Below, in pieces: positions 18,621 to 28,120 of a stretch of 64,000 nt of DNA (position 1 is its first letter; each line of letters opens with the position of its first letter). The DNA lies in assembly GCA_964584325.1 (NCBI GenBank), contig CAZOZP010000008.1:3430-67429 (forward strand), given 5' to 3'. Under the pieces are notes generated by a model. It had not been told where the DNA came from. It searched no databases and saw only the letters and a list, made by a program, of their open reading frames with translations. Made by a program: the position numbers and the translations under genes. Source of the stretch: CAZOZP01 sp964584325 (GTDB lineage Bacteria; Bacteroidota; Ignavibacteria; Ignavibacteriales; Melioribacteraceae).

Positions 18621-19247
18621 ATGTTTATTACGTTTGAGGGATTGGATTTCAGCGGGAAAACTACTCAGGTAAAACTCCTGAAAGAGTATTTAGAGAAAGC
18701 CGGGCACACTGTTCATTTAATTCGTGAACCCGGAGGAACGGTTATCTCGGAGAAAATAAGGGACATTCTGCTTCTGAAGGAGCACGAAGAGATGTCGCAG
18801 GAAACAGAACTTCTGCTTTTTGCCGCAAGCAGAGCACAGCTTGTAAAAGAAAAAATTCTTCCTGCACTTCAAAGAAACGAGATTGTGATATCAGACAGAT
18901 TTCACGATTCTACTTATGCTTATCAGGGCTTTGGAAGAGGAATTGACCTTGAACTGATAAACATGGTCAACAATTGCGCAATTGGCAGAGCGATACCTGA
19001 TATTACTTTCTTTATCGATATAACGTTGGAAGAAATTGCAAGAAGGAAAAGCAGAATTCCCGGACTTGAATTAGACAGGATTGAGAATTCAAAATCTGAA
19101 TTTTATGAAAAAGTAAGAGCAGGGTTTATTAAACTATCAGAAACACAACTGCGGGTAATGCTAATAAACGGACAAAAAGAAATTACTGATATACACAGGG
19201 AAATTCTTGAAAGAATCAAAGAATTACAGATTCAGGAGGAGAAATGA
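18621..19247 (+). CDS. tmk: Thymidylate kinase
   Basis: 208 residues, normal for dTMP kinase. The P-loop is GLDFSGKTTQ (6-15), the DRx motif with substrate residues reads DRFHDSTYAYQGFGRG, and LIREPGGT is the LID-linked arginine segment. It phosphorylates dTMP to dTDP. It begins 2 bp after ybbR and overlaps the next ATG by 4 bp (ATGA). Confidence 0.95.
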   Translation: MFITFEGLDFSGKTTQVKLLKEYLEKAGHTVHLIREPGGTVISEKIRDILLLKEHEEMSQETELLLFAASRAQLVKEKILPALQRNEIVISDRFHDSTYAYQGFGRGIDLELINMVNNCAIGRAIPDITFFIDITLEEIARRKSRIPGLELDRIENSKSEFYEKVRAGFIKLSETQLRVMLINGQKEITDIHREILERIKELQIQEEK

Positions 19248-20884
19248 ATTCGAAATATAAATACATATATATATTCCTTTTAATTCCTTTGGCAGGATTC
19301 CTGAACGGAGATACAGACCTTTACTTCAAAATATATAAGGGGATTGATGTTTTCGGATCCGTTTATAAAGTAGTTGCCACAAATTATGTTGATCCGATTG
19401 ATCCGGAAAAATTCATTAACAGCGGAATTGAAGGAATGCTCGCTTCACTTGACCCTTACACAGTATATTTCGATAAAGAGCATAAAGCTGATGTAGATTT
19501 CCTTTCTTCCGGTTTTTATGGCGGTATAGGCGCATCAATAGGACTAAGAAACGATAATGCCGTAATAATTGAACTTTTCGACGGATATTCTGCAGACAGA
19601 CAAGGAATTAGAGTCGGTGATAAAATCGTAAAGATTAATGGGAAGGAAATCACAAAAGAAAACTATAATGAAGCTATTGACGAGGTTAAAGGCGAACCGG
19701 GTACAGAACTTAAACTTGTTATTGAAAGAGATGGAGTAAGTGAACCTTTAGAGTTTACCCTTCAGCGAGAACAGATAGAAGTTAAAAATATAACATTCTA
19801 CGGGTTTGTTCCACAAGATAAGAATACTGCTTACATCAGACTTTCAGGTTTTAACAGAACTGCCGGATATGAAATTGAGACCGCTCTGATTGATATGAAA
19901 AAACAAAAGGAAATAAAAGGACTTATACTTGATTTACGAGGTAATCCCGGTGGTCTGCTCGATGCTGCAATTGATGTTACAGAGAAATTCATTCAGAAAA
20001 ATGAACTTGTTGTTACAATTATGGGAAGAGATTCTTCCGGAAAAAAATCATATTTAGCTCAGGAAGAACCTTTGTTCGGGAAGAATAACCTTGTAGTTTT
20101 GGTTGATAGGAATTCGGCTTCAGCTTCTGAAATAGTTGCCGGTGCAATTCAAGACCACGATCGTGGTATAATTCTCGGAGAAACTTCATTCGGAAAGGGC
20201 CTTGTTCAAACGGTAATTCCTCTTTCAAACAATAATTCCGTTAAAGTTACAACCGGAAGATATTATACTCCGAGTGGAAGATGCATTCAGCGTCTTGATT
20301 ATTCAAACAAATTGCTGAAGGGAGTGAGTGTTGCCGACAAGAATGAATATTTTACAAAGAACAAGAGAAAAGTACAGGGCGGAGGAGGAATTAAACCTGA
20401 TACATCTGTAACAATCAGATCAAAAAACGAAAGTATAGATAATCTTCTTGCGGGCGGAATGTTTTTTAAATTCGCAACTAATTTTTTTAATACAAACGAT
20501 TCAGTTGCAATTATGAGAATAAAGGATGAAGAACTTATAAGAAAATTCAATGATTATCTTTTGAAACAGAATTTTAAGTTTACTTCAAAATTTTCTTCAG
20601 CTCTTGCCAAATTACAGGAAGAAGCAACATCCTCATCACTTCCCGTTGCTGTTGAAGCAAAACTTAAGGAATTAGCTGCAGAGACAGAAAAAAGCAAACT
20701 TGACGAAATATCCAAATACAGAGACGAAATAATTCCGCAAATAAGAATTGAGCTGGAAAGGAGATTTAAAGGAAGAAAAGGAAGGATACTGGAAGCCGTA
20801 AAATATGATAAGCAGTTTCAAACTGCTTTAACACTTATTAATGATAATAATGCATACAACAAGATTTTGAATTATGGCCATTGA
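19244..20884 (+). CDS. S41-family C-terminal processing peptidase
   Basis: 546 residues. A hydrophobic N-terminus (YIYIFLLIPLAGFL) is a signal peptide or anchor. An N-terminal helix domain with GMLASLDPYTVYF precedes a PDZ domain (GIGASIGLRNDNAVIIELF to about residue 165). The S41 catalytic core shows the Ser-Lys dyad: Ser293 in RNSASASEI and Lys318 in SFGKGLVQ, spaced 25 residues as in Prc/CtpA. The last roughly 130 residues form a helical domain. These proteases trim periplasmic or envelope proteins. The ATG overlaps the tmk stop. Confidence 0.92.
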   Translation: MNSKYKYIYIFLLIPLAGFLNGDTDLYFKIYKGIDVFGSVYKVVATNYVDPIDPEKFINSGIEGMLASLDPYTVYFDKEHKADVDFLSSGFYGGIGASIGLRNDNAVIIELFDGYSADRQGIRVGDKIVKINGKEITKENYNEAIDEVKGEPGTELKLVIERDGVSEPLEFTLQREQIEVKNITFYGFVPQDKNTAYIRLSGFNRTAGYEIETALIDMKKQKEIKGLILDLRGNPGGLLDAAIDVTEKFIQKNELVVTIMGRDSSGKKSYLAQEEPLFGKNNLVVLVDRNSASASEIVAGAIQDHDRGIILGETSFGKGLVQTVIPLSNNNSVKVTTGRYYTPSGRCIQRLDYSNKLLKGVSVADKNEYFTKNKRKVQGGGGIKPDTSVTIRSKNESIDNLLAGGMFFKFATNFFNTNDSVAIMRIKDEELIRKFNDYLLKQNFKFTSKFSSALAKLQEEATSSSLPVAVEAKLKELAAETEKSKLDEISKYRDEIIPQIRIELERRFKGRKGRILEAVKYDKQFQTALTLINDNNAYNKILNYGH

Positions 20885-21680
20885 TATTTTGCTTTCCGTA
20901 GTTTTTTTAATTGTTGGTTTTATGACAGGAGTGCTTGCCGGACTCTTTGGTATTGGCGGGGGAATGGTATTTGTCCCTGCTTTGTTTAGTCTCCTGCCTG
21001 TTATTGAACCCAATTCCGCTTTAGCTGCATATTCATCAGTAGCAACTTCGTTGTTTGCAGGAAGTTTTGCTTCTCTCAGTTCAAGTTACAATCACATTAA
21101 AAGCGGCAACGTTGTAAAAGAGTACGCAATTCTTTTAGCAATTGGCTGTGTGATTCCGGCTCTTACAATTCCGTTCCTTACAGTTGATATTAATGAAAAT
21201 TATTTAAAGGTAGGTGTAGGAATAATAATTCTTTTTTCTGCAATAAAAATGCTGATAGACATTAATTCAAAAAAGGAAGCTCTCTGTAAACCTTCCTCAA
21301 AATCTGTTCTCACAGTTGGAGGAATAATTGCCGGAACAATCGGAGCATTCGCAGGAGTTGGAGGAGGAGTAATTTATGTTCCGCTTCTGAAAATTGCATT
21401 TTGCCTGGATATTAAAAAAGCAGTAGGAACATCGTCAGTTGTTGTGCTTGTTACAATGCTTCTGAGCGCCGTGATGTATTCTGCAATGAACAATCAGATT
21501 CCGGCAGAAGGAATGTATCTGGGCTATGTGAATCTTGCCGCGGGAGTACCACTTGGAATCGGGGCGGTAATAGGAGCAAGAAAAGGTGTCGGATTTTTAA
21601 TGAAATATAAAAGCGACAAAGTACTTAAATTATTTACTGCCTTACTTATAGTTCTTATTTTGAAGATGATGTTTTTTTAA
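20874..21680 (+). CDS. TSUP/TauE-SafE family permease
   Basis: 268 residues, almost entirely hydrophobic, with about eight transmembrane segments. The family repeat GxxxGxxxGxGGGxxxVP appears twice: GVLAGLFGIGGGMVFVPAL (about 20-38) and GAFAGVGGGVIYVPLL (about 160-176). TSUP proteins move sulfite, organosulfonates or similar anions; the substrate here cannot be told. The ATG overlaps the preceding protease gene by 11 bp. It is the last gene of the operon. Confidence 0.88.
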   Translation: MAIDILLSVVFLIVGFMTGVLAGLFGIGGGMVFVPALFSLLPVIEPNSALAAYSSVATSLFAGSFASLSSSYNHIKSGNVVKEYAILLAIGCVIPALTIPFLTVDINENYLKVGVGIIILFSAIKMLIDINSKKEALCKPSSKSVLTVGGIIAGTIGAFAGVGGGVIYVPLLKIAFCLDIKKAVGTSSVVVLVTMLLSAVMYSAMNNQIPAEGMYLGYVNLAAGVPLGIGAVIGARKGVGFLMKYKSDKVLKLFTALLIVLILKMMFF

Positions 21681-21758
21681 TAATTTTGGAACCGGAAAAT
21701 TTAATTTTAATCAAATACAGCCAATTAATCGATATAATGACAAATTAAAGGAGGTCTT

Positions 21759-23672
21759 ATGAGTGAATCACAGGAGAATATCCGCCATTATGAATTCAAG
21801 GCTGAAATTAAACAGCTACTTAATATTTTAGTACATTCATTATATACCCACAAGGAAATTTTCCTAAGGGAACTTATATCCAATGCATCTGATGCACTGG
21901 ATAAAATTAGATTTGAAACAACTAAAGGCACCGTTGCAGCTAATCCGGAGCTTCCGCTTGAAATAAAAATTTCTGCGGATAAGGACAAAAAGATTCTGAC
22001 TATAACAGATACAGGTATTGGTATGACCGAGCAGGAAATAATTACTAATATCGGAACTATCGCAAAATCAGGTTCTGCGGATTTTATTGCTAAACTCAAA
22101 GAGGCAAACGAAGCACCGGGTAATATTATAGGGAAATTCGGTGTAGGTTTCTATTCTGTCTTCATGGTGGCTAACAAAGTAACCATTCGTTCACGATCAT
22201 TTAATGCATCAGAAAAAGCTTGTGAATGGAGTTCAGACGGACTTGGCAGCTATGAACTTAAAACATTAGATGAGGAAATAGCAAGAGGTACTTCGGTAAT
22301 AATAGAATTAAAAGATGAAGAGACTGAGTTCCTTGAAAAATACAGACTGGAATCTGTGATTAAGAAACATAGTAATTTTATAAATTTCCCGATATTAATA
22401 GAAGGTGAGCAAGCCAATAAAGTAAGTGCATTATGGCGTGAACCTAAATCATCTGTAAGCAAGGAACAGTATGACGAATTCTATAAATTTCTGACTTATG
22501 ATGATCAGGAACCGCTTGAGACGATTCACAAATCCGTTGATGCTCCTATTCAGTTTAACTGCCTCCTGTTTATTCCTCCGAAGAATACAGACATATTTGG
22601 TTATAACCGCGATAATTACGGTCTGGATCTTTATGTACGCCGGGTACTTATTCAGCATCAAAATAAAGAACTCTTGCCTGAGTATTTAAGTTTCGTTAAA
22701 GGTGTTGTGGATTCCGAAGATATTCCGCTAAATATATCGAGAGAAACACTTCAGGAAAATATAATATTTCATAAGATTTCGCAGAGTGTTACAACTCAGA
22801 TTCTTTCTTCTCTGGATAAAATGGCATCCGGTGAGAAAGAGAAATATTCCGCTTTCTGGAAGGAGCACGGAAGAATATTTAAACTGGGATATGCAGATTA
22901 TGCAAACCAGGAGAAATATATGAATCTTCTTAGATTCAATTCTTCTTCAAGCAAAGATGAAAATGAACTTATTTCGCTTCAGGATTATGTTTCAAAAATG
23001 AAGCCGGAACAGAAAGAAATATTCTTTATACTTGGGGCAAACCGCGAGAACGTAGAATCTAACCCGCATCTTGAGATATTCAGAAGCAAAGGTCTTGAAG
23101 TATTATACCTTTTTGATCCACTGGATGAATTTGCATTAAGTTCATTAAGAAAATTCAAAGACTTTGAATTTATTTCCGTTGATTTAGCGGATCTTTCCAA
23201 AATTGATAAATATGATAATGTGACATCAAAAGACAACAAGGCTGAAGAACTTTCTCAGGATGATGAGAAAGCGTTTGCAGAATTAATGGCAAAAATCAAG
23301 GCAATACTCGGCGAAAGAGTAACGGATGTAAAAATATCAAAAAGATTGCAGGAAAGTCCGGCATGCTTAGTTAATCCTGATGATACCATGTCTTCTTCTA
23401 TGCAGAAGATAATGAAAATAGTCGGGAAGGATACTTCAATTCCAAAGAAAGTTCTTGAGATAAACAAAGATCATAACTTATTCCGCAATATGCTTAAAGC
23501 ATTCAAGAATAACAGAGAAGACACTTTTATCAGAGATGTAATTGAACAGTTGTTTGAATCGGCTCTGTTGCTTGAAGGTTATCTTGTCGATCCGCACAAA
23601 CTGGTAAATCGGATGAATAATTACCTTAATAATTCCAGTAATTGGTATATTTCATCAAATAAAAGTGAATAA
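21759..23672 (+). CDS. htpG: Chaperone protein HtpG (Hsp90)
   Basis: 637 residues, the usual length. The GHKL ATPase site is plain: RELISNASDALDKIRF, DTGIGMT and GKFGVGFYSVFMVA, and the middle domain has YVRRVLIQ and SRETLQEN. A strong ribosome binding site, AAAGGAGG (21748-21755), precedes ATG 21759. A TATAAT lies at 21733-21738 without a good -35 partner; I see no CIRCE-type inverted repeat. A strong terminator follows, so the gene appears monocistronic. Confidence 0.97.
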   Translation: MSESQENIRHYEFKAEIKQLLNILVHSLYTHKEIFLRELISNASDALDKIRFETTKGTVAANPELPLEIKISADKDKKILTITDTGIGMTEQEIITNIGTIAKSGSADFIAKLKEANEAPGNIIGKFGVGFYSVFMVANKVTIRSRSFNASEKACEWSSDGLGSYELKTLDEEIARGTSVIIELKDEETEFLEKYRLESVIKKHSNFINFPILIEGEQANKVSALWREPKSSVSKEQYDEFYKFLTYDDQEPLETIHKSVDAPIQFNCLLFIPPKNTDIFGYNRDNYGLDLYVRRVLIQHQNKELLPEYLSFVKGVVDSEDIPLNISRETLQENIIFHKISQSVTTQILSSLDKMASGEKEKYSAFWKEHGRIFKLGYADYANQEKYMNLLRFNSSSSKDENELISLQDYVSKMKPEQKEIFFILGANRENVESNPHLEIFRSKGLEVLYLFDPLDEFALSSLRKFKDFEFISVDLADLSKIDKYDNVTSKDNKAEELSQDDEKAFAELMAKIKAILGERVTDVKISKRLQESPACLVNPDDTMSSSMQKIMKIVGKDTSIPKKVLEINKDHNLFRNMLKAFKNNREDTFIRDVIEQLFESALLLEGYLVDPHKLVNRMNNYLNNSSNWYISSNKSE

Positions 23673-23700
23673 TCTAAGAAAACAATAAGATTATTATCAG

Positions 23701-23733
23701 GAGCCGGGAATTGAAAACCGGCTCTTTTTTTTT
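23701..23733 (+). terminator. Intrinsic terminator of htpG
   Basis: GAGCCGG (23701-23707) pairs with CCGGCTC (23718-23724), followed by nine further T residues. Confidence 0.9.
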
Positions 23734-23847
23734 AAAGTATTAGAATATATTGATAAATAAAGGTTTGTTTTTCTAAAAATAATTCATTTATTGACGAATA
23801 TAACTATTAGTTTTTCAGCATTTACTTCATTTGCTAAAGGGATATTT

Positions 23848-26043
23848 ATGATTATAATAGACCTGATTTATAACCTTGCTATTCTTGTGTCTTTAAGCAT
23901 ATTATCCGGATATTTGGATTCACGATACGACAGAAGTACACGTAATGGACAAATTATACAGGGCCTTCTATTCGGCTTTGTGGCAGTGATAGGAATGATG
24001 AATCCTTTTGTTTTAAGTGCAACTGAAGGAGTAATATTCGACGGGCGATCAATAGTAATAGGATTATGTACATTCTTCTTTGGCCCCATGGCTGGAGTAA
24101 TTTCGTCTCTGATAGCTATTGCTTACAGAAATTATTTAGGCGGCGGCGGGGCATTGACGGGAAGTCTGGTTACAACTGCTTCGTTCCTAATTGGATGGAT
24201 TTATTATAAATATCATACTGATAGGAAAATTACTTCATCTAAACTGCATTTATATCTTATGGGATTATTTACAAGTGCTGCAATGATGGCTCTTATGTTT
24301 ACATTGCCTAAAAATGTAGTGTTGGAAACATTCAAAGTAGTTACTCTTACCGTAATGACAACCTATCCGATTATAACAATGGTTATAGGTCAGGTGCTCA
24401 TGGAGCAGAGGGATAACAAGGATTTTGTAAAGAGATTGAAAGAAGACAATGATTTTCTTCAGGCTATTCTGGAAACCACACAGGACGGCTTTTGGATTGT
24501 AACTCTAAACGGAAGAATTACAAACCCAAATAATGCTATTTGTAAAATGATGGGCTATACTAAAGAAGAGATGGAAAGAATGGTAATTTCTGATCTTGAT
24601 CCTTTTGAAACTCCGATTGATATTTCCAAGCGGATTAACAGGATATTACAAAACGGATCTGAATTGTTTGAAGTCAGGCATAGAAAAAAGAATGGAGAAA
24701 TATTATTTCTTGAAATATCTGCATCGTTATATAAGGATAGTATCCTTTGTTTTTGCAGAGATGTAGGAGATAAATATAAGGCCTTGCAGGTTTTGCGGGA
24801 TAGTGAAGCACTTTATAAAACATTAGTCGGGAATATTCCTGATGTAATCATGATTTTTGATAAGCAGTTGCGGCATACTTATGTTTCTGTAAATGTAAAG
24901 AAAGTTGTAGATATAAAACAGGAATAGTTTATCGGGAAAACTCACAAGGTATTAGGCTTTTCTGATGAAGATTGCTGTATTTGGGAAAAGTCTATAAACG
25001 ATGTTTTAATTAGCGGTCTGCCTGTAGAAACAGAATACTCATTTGAGAGTATTTCAGGCCAGGTTGTTCATAACTGGAGACTCGTTCCGTTAAGAGATAA
25101 TGACGGAACTGTTACATCAGTCCTTTCTATCAGCCGGGATATTACACGCCAAAGAAGCATGGAAAGTGATTATAAAGTATTGTTTAATGAAATGCTTGAC
25201 GGCTTTGCAGTGCACGAAATAATTTGTGACGAGAGCGGTGTACCTATCGATTACAGATTTATTGCCGTTAATCCGGCGTTTGAAAGACTTACAGGACTTA
25301 AAGCGCAGGATATTATCGGACGCCGTGTAAAAGAAATTCTTCCTGAAACAGAGGGTTACTGGATAGAGAGATACGGAAAGGTTGCATTAACCGGTGAACC
25401 TATGCTCTTTGAGGATTATTCAAGCGAACTGAAAAAGTATTTTGAAGTAAAGGCGTTTTCACCGGTCAAATCTCAGTTTGCATGCATTTTTGTAGATATT
25501 ACAAAAAGAAAAAAAGCGGAAATGTCGCTTACACAAAGCGAAGAAAGATTCCAGCACCTATTTGAGCGCGCACCACTTGGTTATCAGTCTTTAGATGAAA
25601 ACGGTTACTTTATTGAGGTTAACGAAGCCTGGTTGAATACTTTAGGCTATTCAAAGGAAGAAGTTGTCGGGAAGTGGTTCGGCGATTTCCTTGCTCCTGA
25701 ATTTGTGGAAGCATTCCGGGAAAGATTCCCGATATTTAAAAGTAAGGGTAAGATTCATTCAGAATTTGAAATGATACATAAAAACGGGGAAAGACGTTAC
25801 ATTGCTTTTGAAGGAAGGATAGGCTATAAAAATGACGGCAAGTTTGAGAAAACTCACTGTATTCTAAGCGATATAACCGACCAAAAGAAAACACAGATTA
25901 AGAATCAGGAACAGCTTGAAGAACTAATGAGATGGCAGGAGTCAGTTATAAACCGTGAGGAGAAAGTAATTGAGTTGAAGCAAGAAATTAATAGACTGCT
26001 TGTTGAAAAAGGTATGCCGCCCAGATTTGAAATTAACGAATAA
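23848..26043 (+). pseudogene. 5TM-LytS-type/multi-PAS sensor protein, interrupted by an in-frame amber codon
   Basis: ATG 23848 (after AAAGGG) opens a frame that meets TAG at 24925-24927 (codon 360) and then continues, without change of frame, to TAA at 26043. Translation across the TAG reads VVDIKQE-stop-FIGKTHKVLGF, which is exactly the continuous middle of a PAS domain, so one gene of about 731 codons has been split. Residues 1-190 are five or six membrane helices resembling a 5TM-5TMR_LYT sensor; four PAS domains follow (about 205-310, 315-440, 440-555, 560-690), then a short coiled coil. There is no kinase domain; output probably passed to the histidine kinase two genes downstream. The TAG could be one substitution from CAG or GAG. 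A sequencing error or amber readthrough remains possible. Confidence 0.8.
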
Positions 26044-26057
26044 ACCGGAGGCCGGTT

Positions 26058-26711
26058 ATGTGTAATAACAAAAAATTTGTTGATATGGGTTTTGTAGGAG
26101 AAAAGTATCCGGAAGGTACGCATATGTGTTTTATTTTCAGCAGAAAAGAAGAAAGGGAAAGGATTATCAGTGAATATGTAAATTCAGGATTGGCAGGCGG
26201 TGAATATGTCGGTTATTATATTAATGTTCCGAAAGAAAGCGAAACAATATATCCTTATAAAGCGAAAACCGATAAAAATAATACAGAATATAAAGGCGAA
26301 TTTAAATTAACTCGTGCTTTAGATACATATTGTCCGGAAGGTTTTTTTGACCCGGATAAAATGTTAGGAAACCTAAAAGAGTTTTATGTTCATAACTGCA
26401 AGGAGCAAAACTTTCCGGCTGTGAGAGTTACAGGTGAGATGGAGTGGGCACTTGAAGATTTGCCGGGGACTGAGAAATTAATGCTTTACGAAGCAAAAGT
26501 TAACGACCTTTTGAATGATTATCCGGTTACGGCAATCTGCCAATATGATGCTTCAAAATTTGATGCCCTTACTATTATGGAATGTATGAAAGTACACCCA
26601 TACATTATAGTTAACAGGCAAATTATTAAAAATACTTATTATATGCCTACTGAAGAGTATCTTGCTAATTCATATTATGACTATTTAAAAGCAGTCAAAA
26701 AGGGGAGATGA
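26058..26711 (+). CDS. MEDS (DcmR-like sensory) domain protein
   Basis: 217 residues consisting of a single MEDS-type domain, related to the sensory part of DcmR and to degenerate RecA-like folds: GTHMCFIFSRKEERERIISEYVNSG at the start, GEYVGYYINVP, VRVTGEMEWALEDLPG in the middle and CQYDASKFDALTIMECMKVHP near the end. MEDS domains are thought to sense small hydrocarbon or C1-type ligands, and commonly lie next to PAS/histidine kinase genes, as here. Ribosome binding site GGAGG precedes ATG 26058. No helix-turn-helix or kinase domain is attached. The stop TGA is only 3 bp from the TTG start of the next gene. Confidence 0.75.
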   Translation: MCNNKKFVDMGFVGEKYPEGTHMCFIFSRKEERERIISEYVNSGLAGGEYVGYYINVPKESETIYPYKAKTDKNNTEYKGEFKLTRALDTYCPEGFFDPDKMLGNLKEFYVHNCKEQNFPAVRVTGEMEWALEDLPGTEKLMLYEAKVNDLLNDYPVTAICQYDASKFDALTIMECMKVHPYIIVNRQIIKNTYYMPTEEYLANSYYDYLKAVKKGR

Positions 26712-26714
26712 GAG

Positions 26715-28060
26715 TTGCCAATTTCGGATAATTTCATTGTACTAAATCGTTTATTTACAGCACAGAGCATAATCTATGCTATGCCGGATGAAAAGAAAAT
26801 AGCTGCTTTTGCTGCAAGTGCAATAAAGCTTATTCCGGGTGTTGAGTTCTGTTCAATATACCTGATTGAGACTGATGAGTTTTATGGAGATGAGTTTGAA
26901 GGAGAATGGCACCGGGAAAGACTTAAAGATGTCCGGACTTACGAAGGCAAAAAGTCAAATATTGTAAAGATAGAACTCAATACAACAGATTACGCTTTGG
27001 TGAGGCTTACATTGCCTGTGATGATTTAGAAACAATAAAAATATTCGAATCTCCATTGTCAAATTTTATCAGTATCGCCTCATTAAATCTGGAAAATGTA
27101 AAACAGCGTAAAATAATGGATACCTTCAACCGCTCTCTTCAGTCTAAGATAGAAGAGGCTACAAAGGAATTACAAAAGGAAATAGATGCACGTCGATCTT
27201 CAGAAGAAGCTGAGAAAAGGGCTCTTGAAGAAGCTGAAAAAGCTTTGGAAATAGCTTCAAGATCCAGGAAAGTATTATTAAGTCTTATTGAAGATGAGAA
27301 GAAAGCAAAAGAAGACCTCAATAAATTGAATAAGGAGCTTGAAGAAAGAGTAGCGTTAAGAACTTCGCAATTGGAAGCTGCAAATAATGAGCTTGAAGCA
27401 TTTGCTTATTCTATATCGCACGATCTCAGAGCACCGCTTAGGGGTATTCATGGATTTACGCAAATATTAATCGAGGATTATTCGGCAAAATTTGATGAAG
27501 AAGGTTTGAGGTTATGCCAGGTGATAAAAGATAATTCAGTAAAGATGAGCAGACTCATAGATGACTTGCTTGTGTTTTCCAGAGTTGGAAGAGTTGAACT
27601 CTCTAAATCATTGATTGATATGCAGACTATGGCAAATTCCATTTTCCACGAAATTACTGATGAAGCACAGAGAAAAGCTATAAATTTTAGGATAAATGAA
27701 ATACCGCCGGTTTTTGGGGATACAAATCTTATCAGGCAGGTGTGGATAAATTTAATTTCCAATGCTGTGAAGTTTTCTTCTCGCCGGGAAGATTCGGTTA
27801 TTGAAATTGGAATGTTCGAGAGGGATGGCAGGAGTTTTTATTATGTTAAAGATAACGGTGCCGGATTTAACGAAAAGTATAAAAACAAATTATTCGGAGT
27901 ATTCCAGAGACTGCACAGTGATCAGGAATTTACGGGAACAGGGGTCGGACTTGCACTTGTTCAGAGAATAATCAACCGGCACGGCGGTTTGATTGCCGCA
28001 GAAAGTGAAATAGATAAAGGCGCTTTGTTTTACTTTTATCTGCCCGAAATAATAAACTAA
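26715..28060 (+). pseudogene. GAF-domain histidine kinase, broken by a one-base frameshift
   Basis: A TTG start at 26715, after GGGGAG, opens a GAF domain. The frame stops at 27029, but the following frame, continuous back to about 26990, completes the GAF domain (FGEAYIACDD, then SNFISIASLNLEN) and continues into a coiled coil, a HisKA domain (AYSISHDLRAPLRG) and an HATPase domain (NLISNAVKFSS, DNGAGF, GTGVGLALVQ). Adding one T in the TTT at 26996-26998 restores one protein of about 448 residues with the junction DYA-FGEAY. The kinase half resembles bacteriophytochrome-type kinases. It was probably the output module for the upstream PAS and MEDS proteins. A sequencing indel cannot be excluded. 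Confidence 0.8.
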
Positions 28061-28120
28061 ATAAACAAAACAATTATCATAATAATCACAATGAGCCTTA
28101 CTCAAACCATTAATGTTAAA

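Noticed and set aside
23673..23847. TTG start at 23791 for the PAS sensor
   Set aside because: It would add 19 weakly plausible residues; ATG 23848 follows AAAGGG at good spacing.
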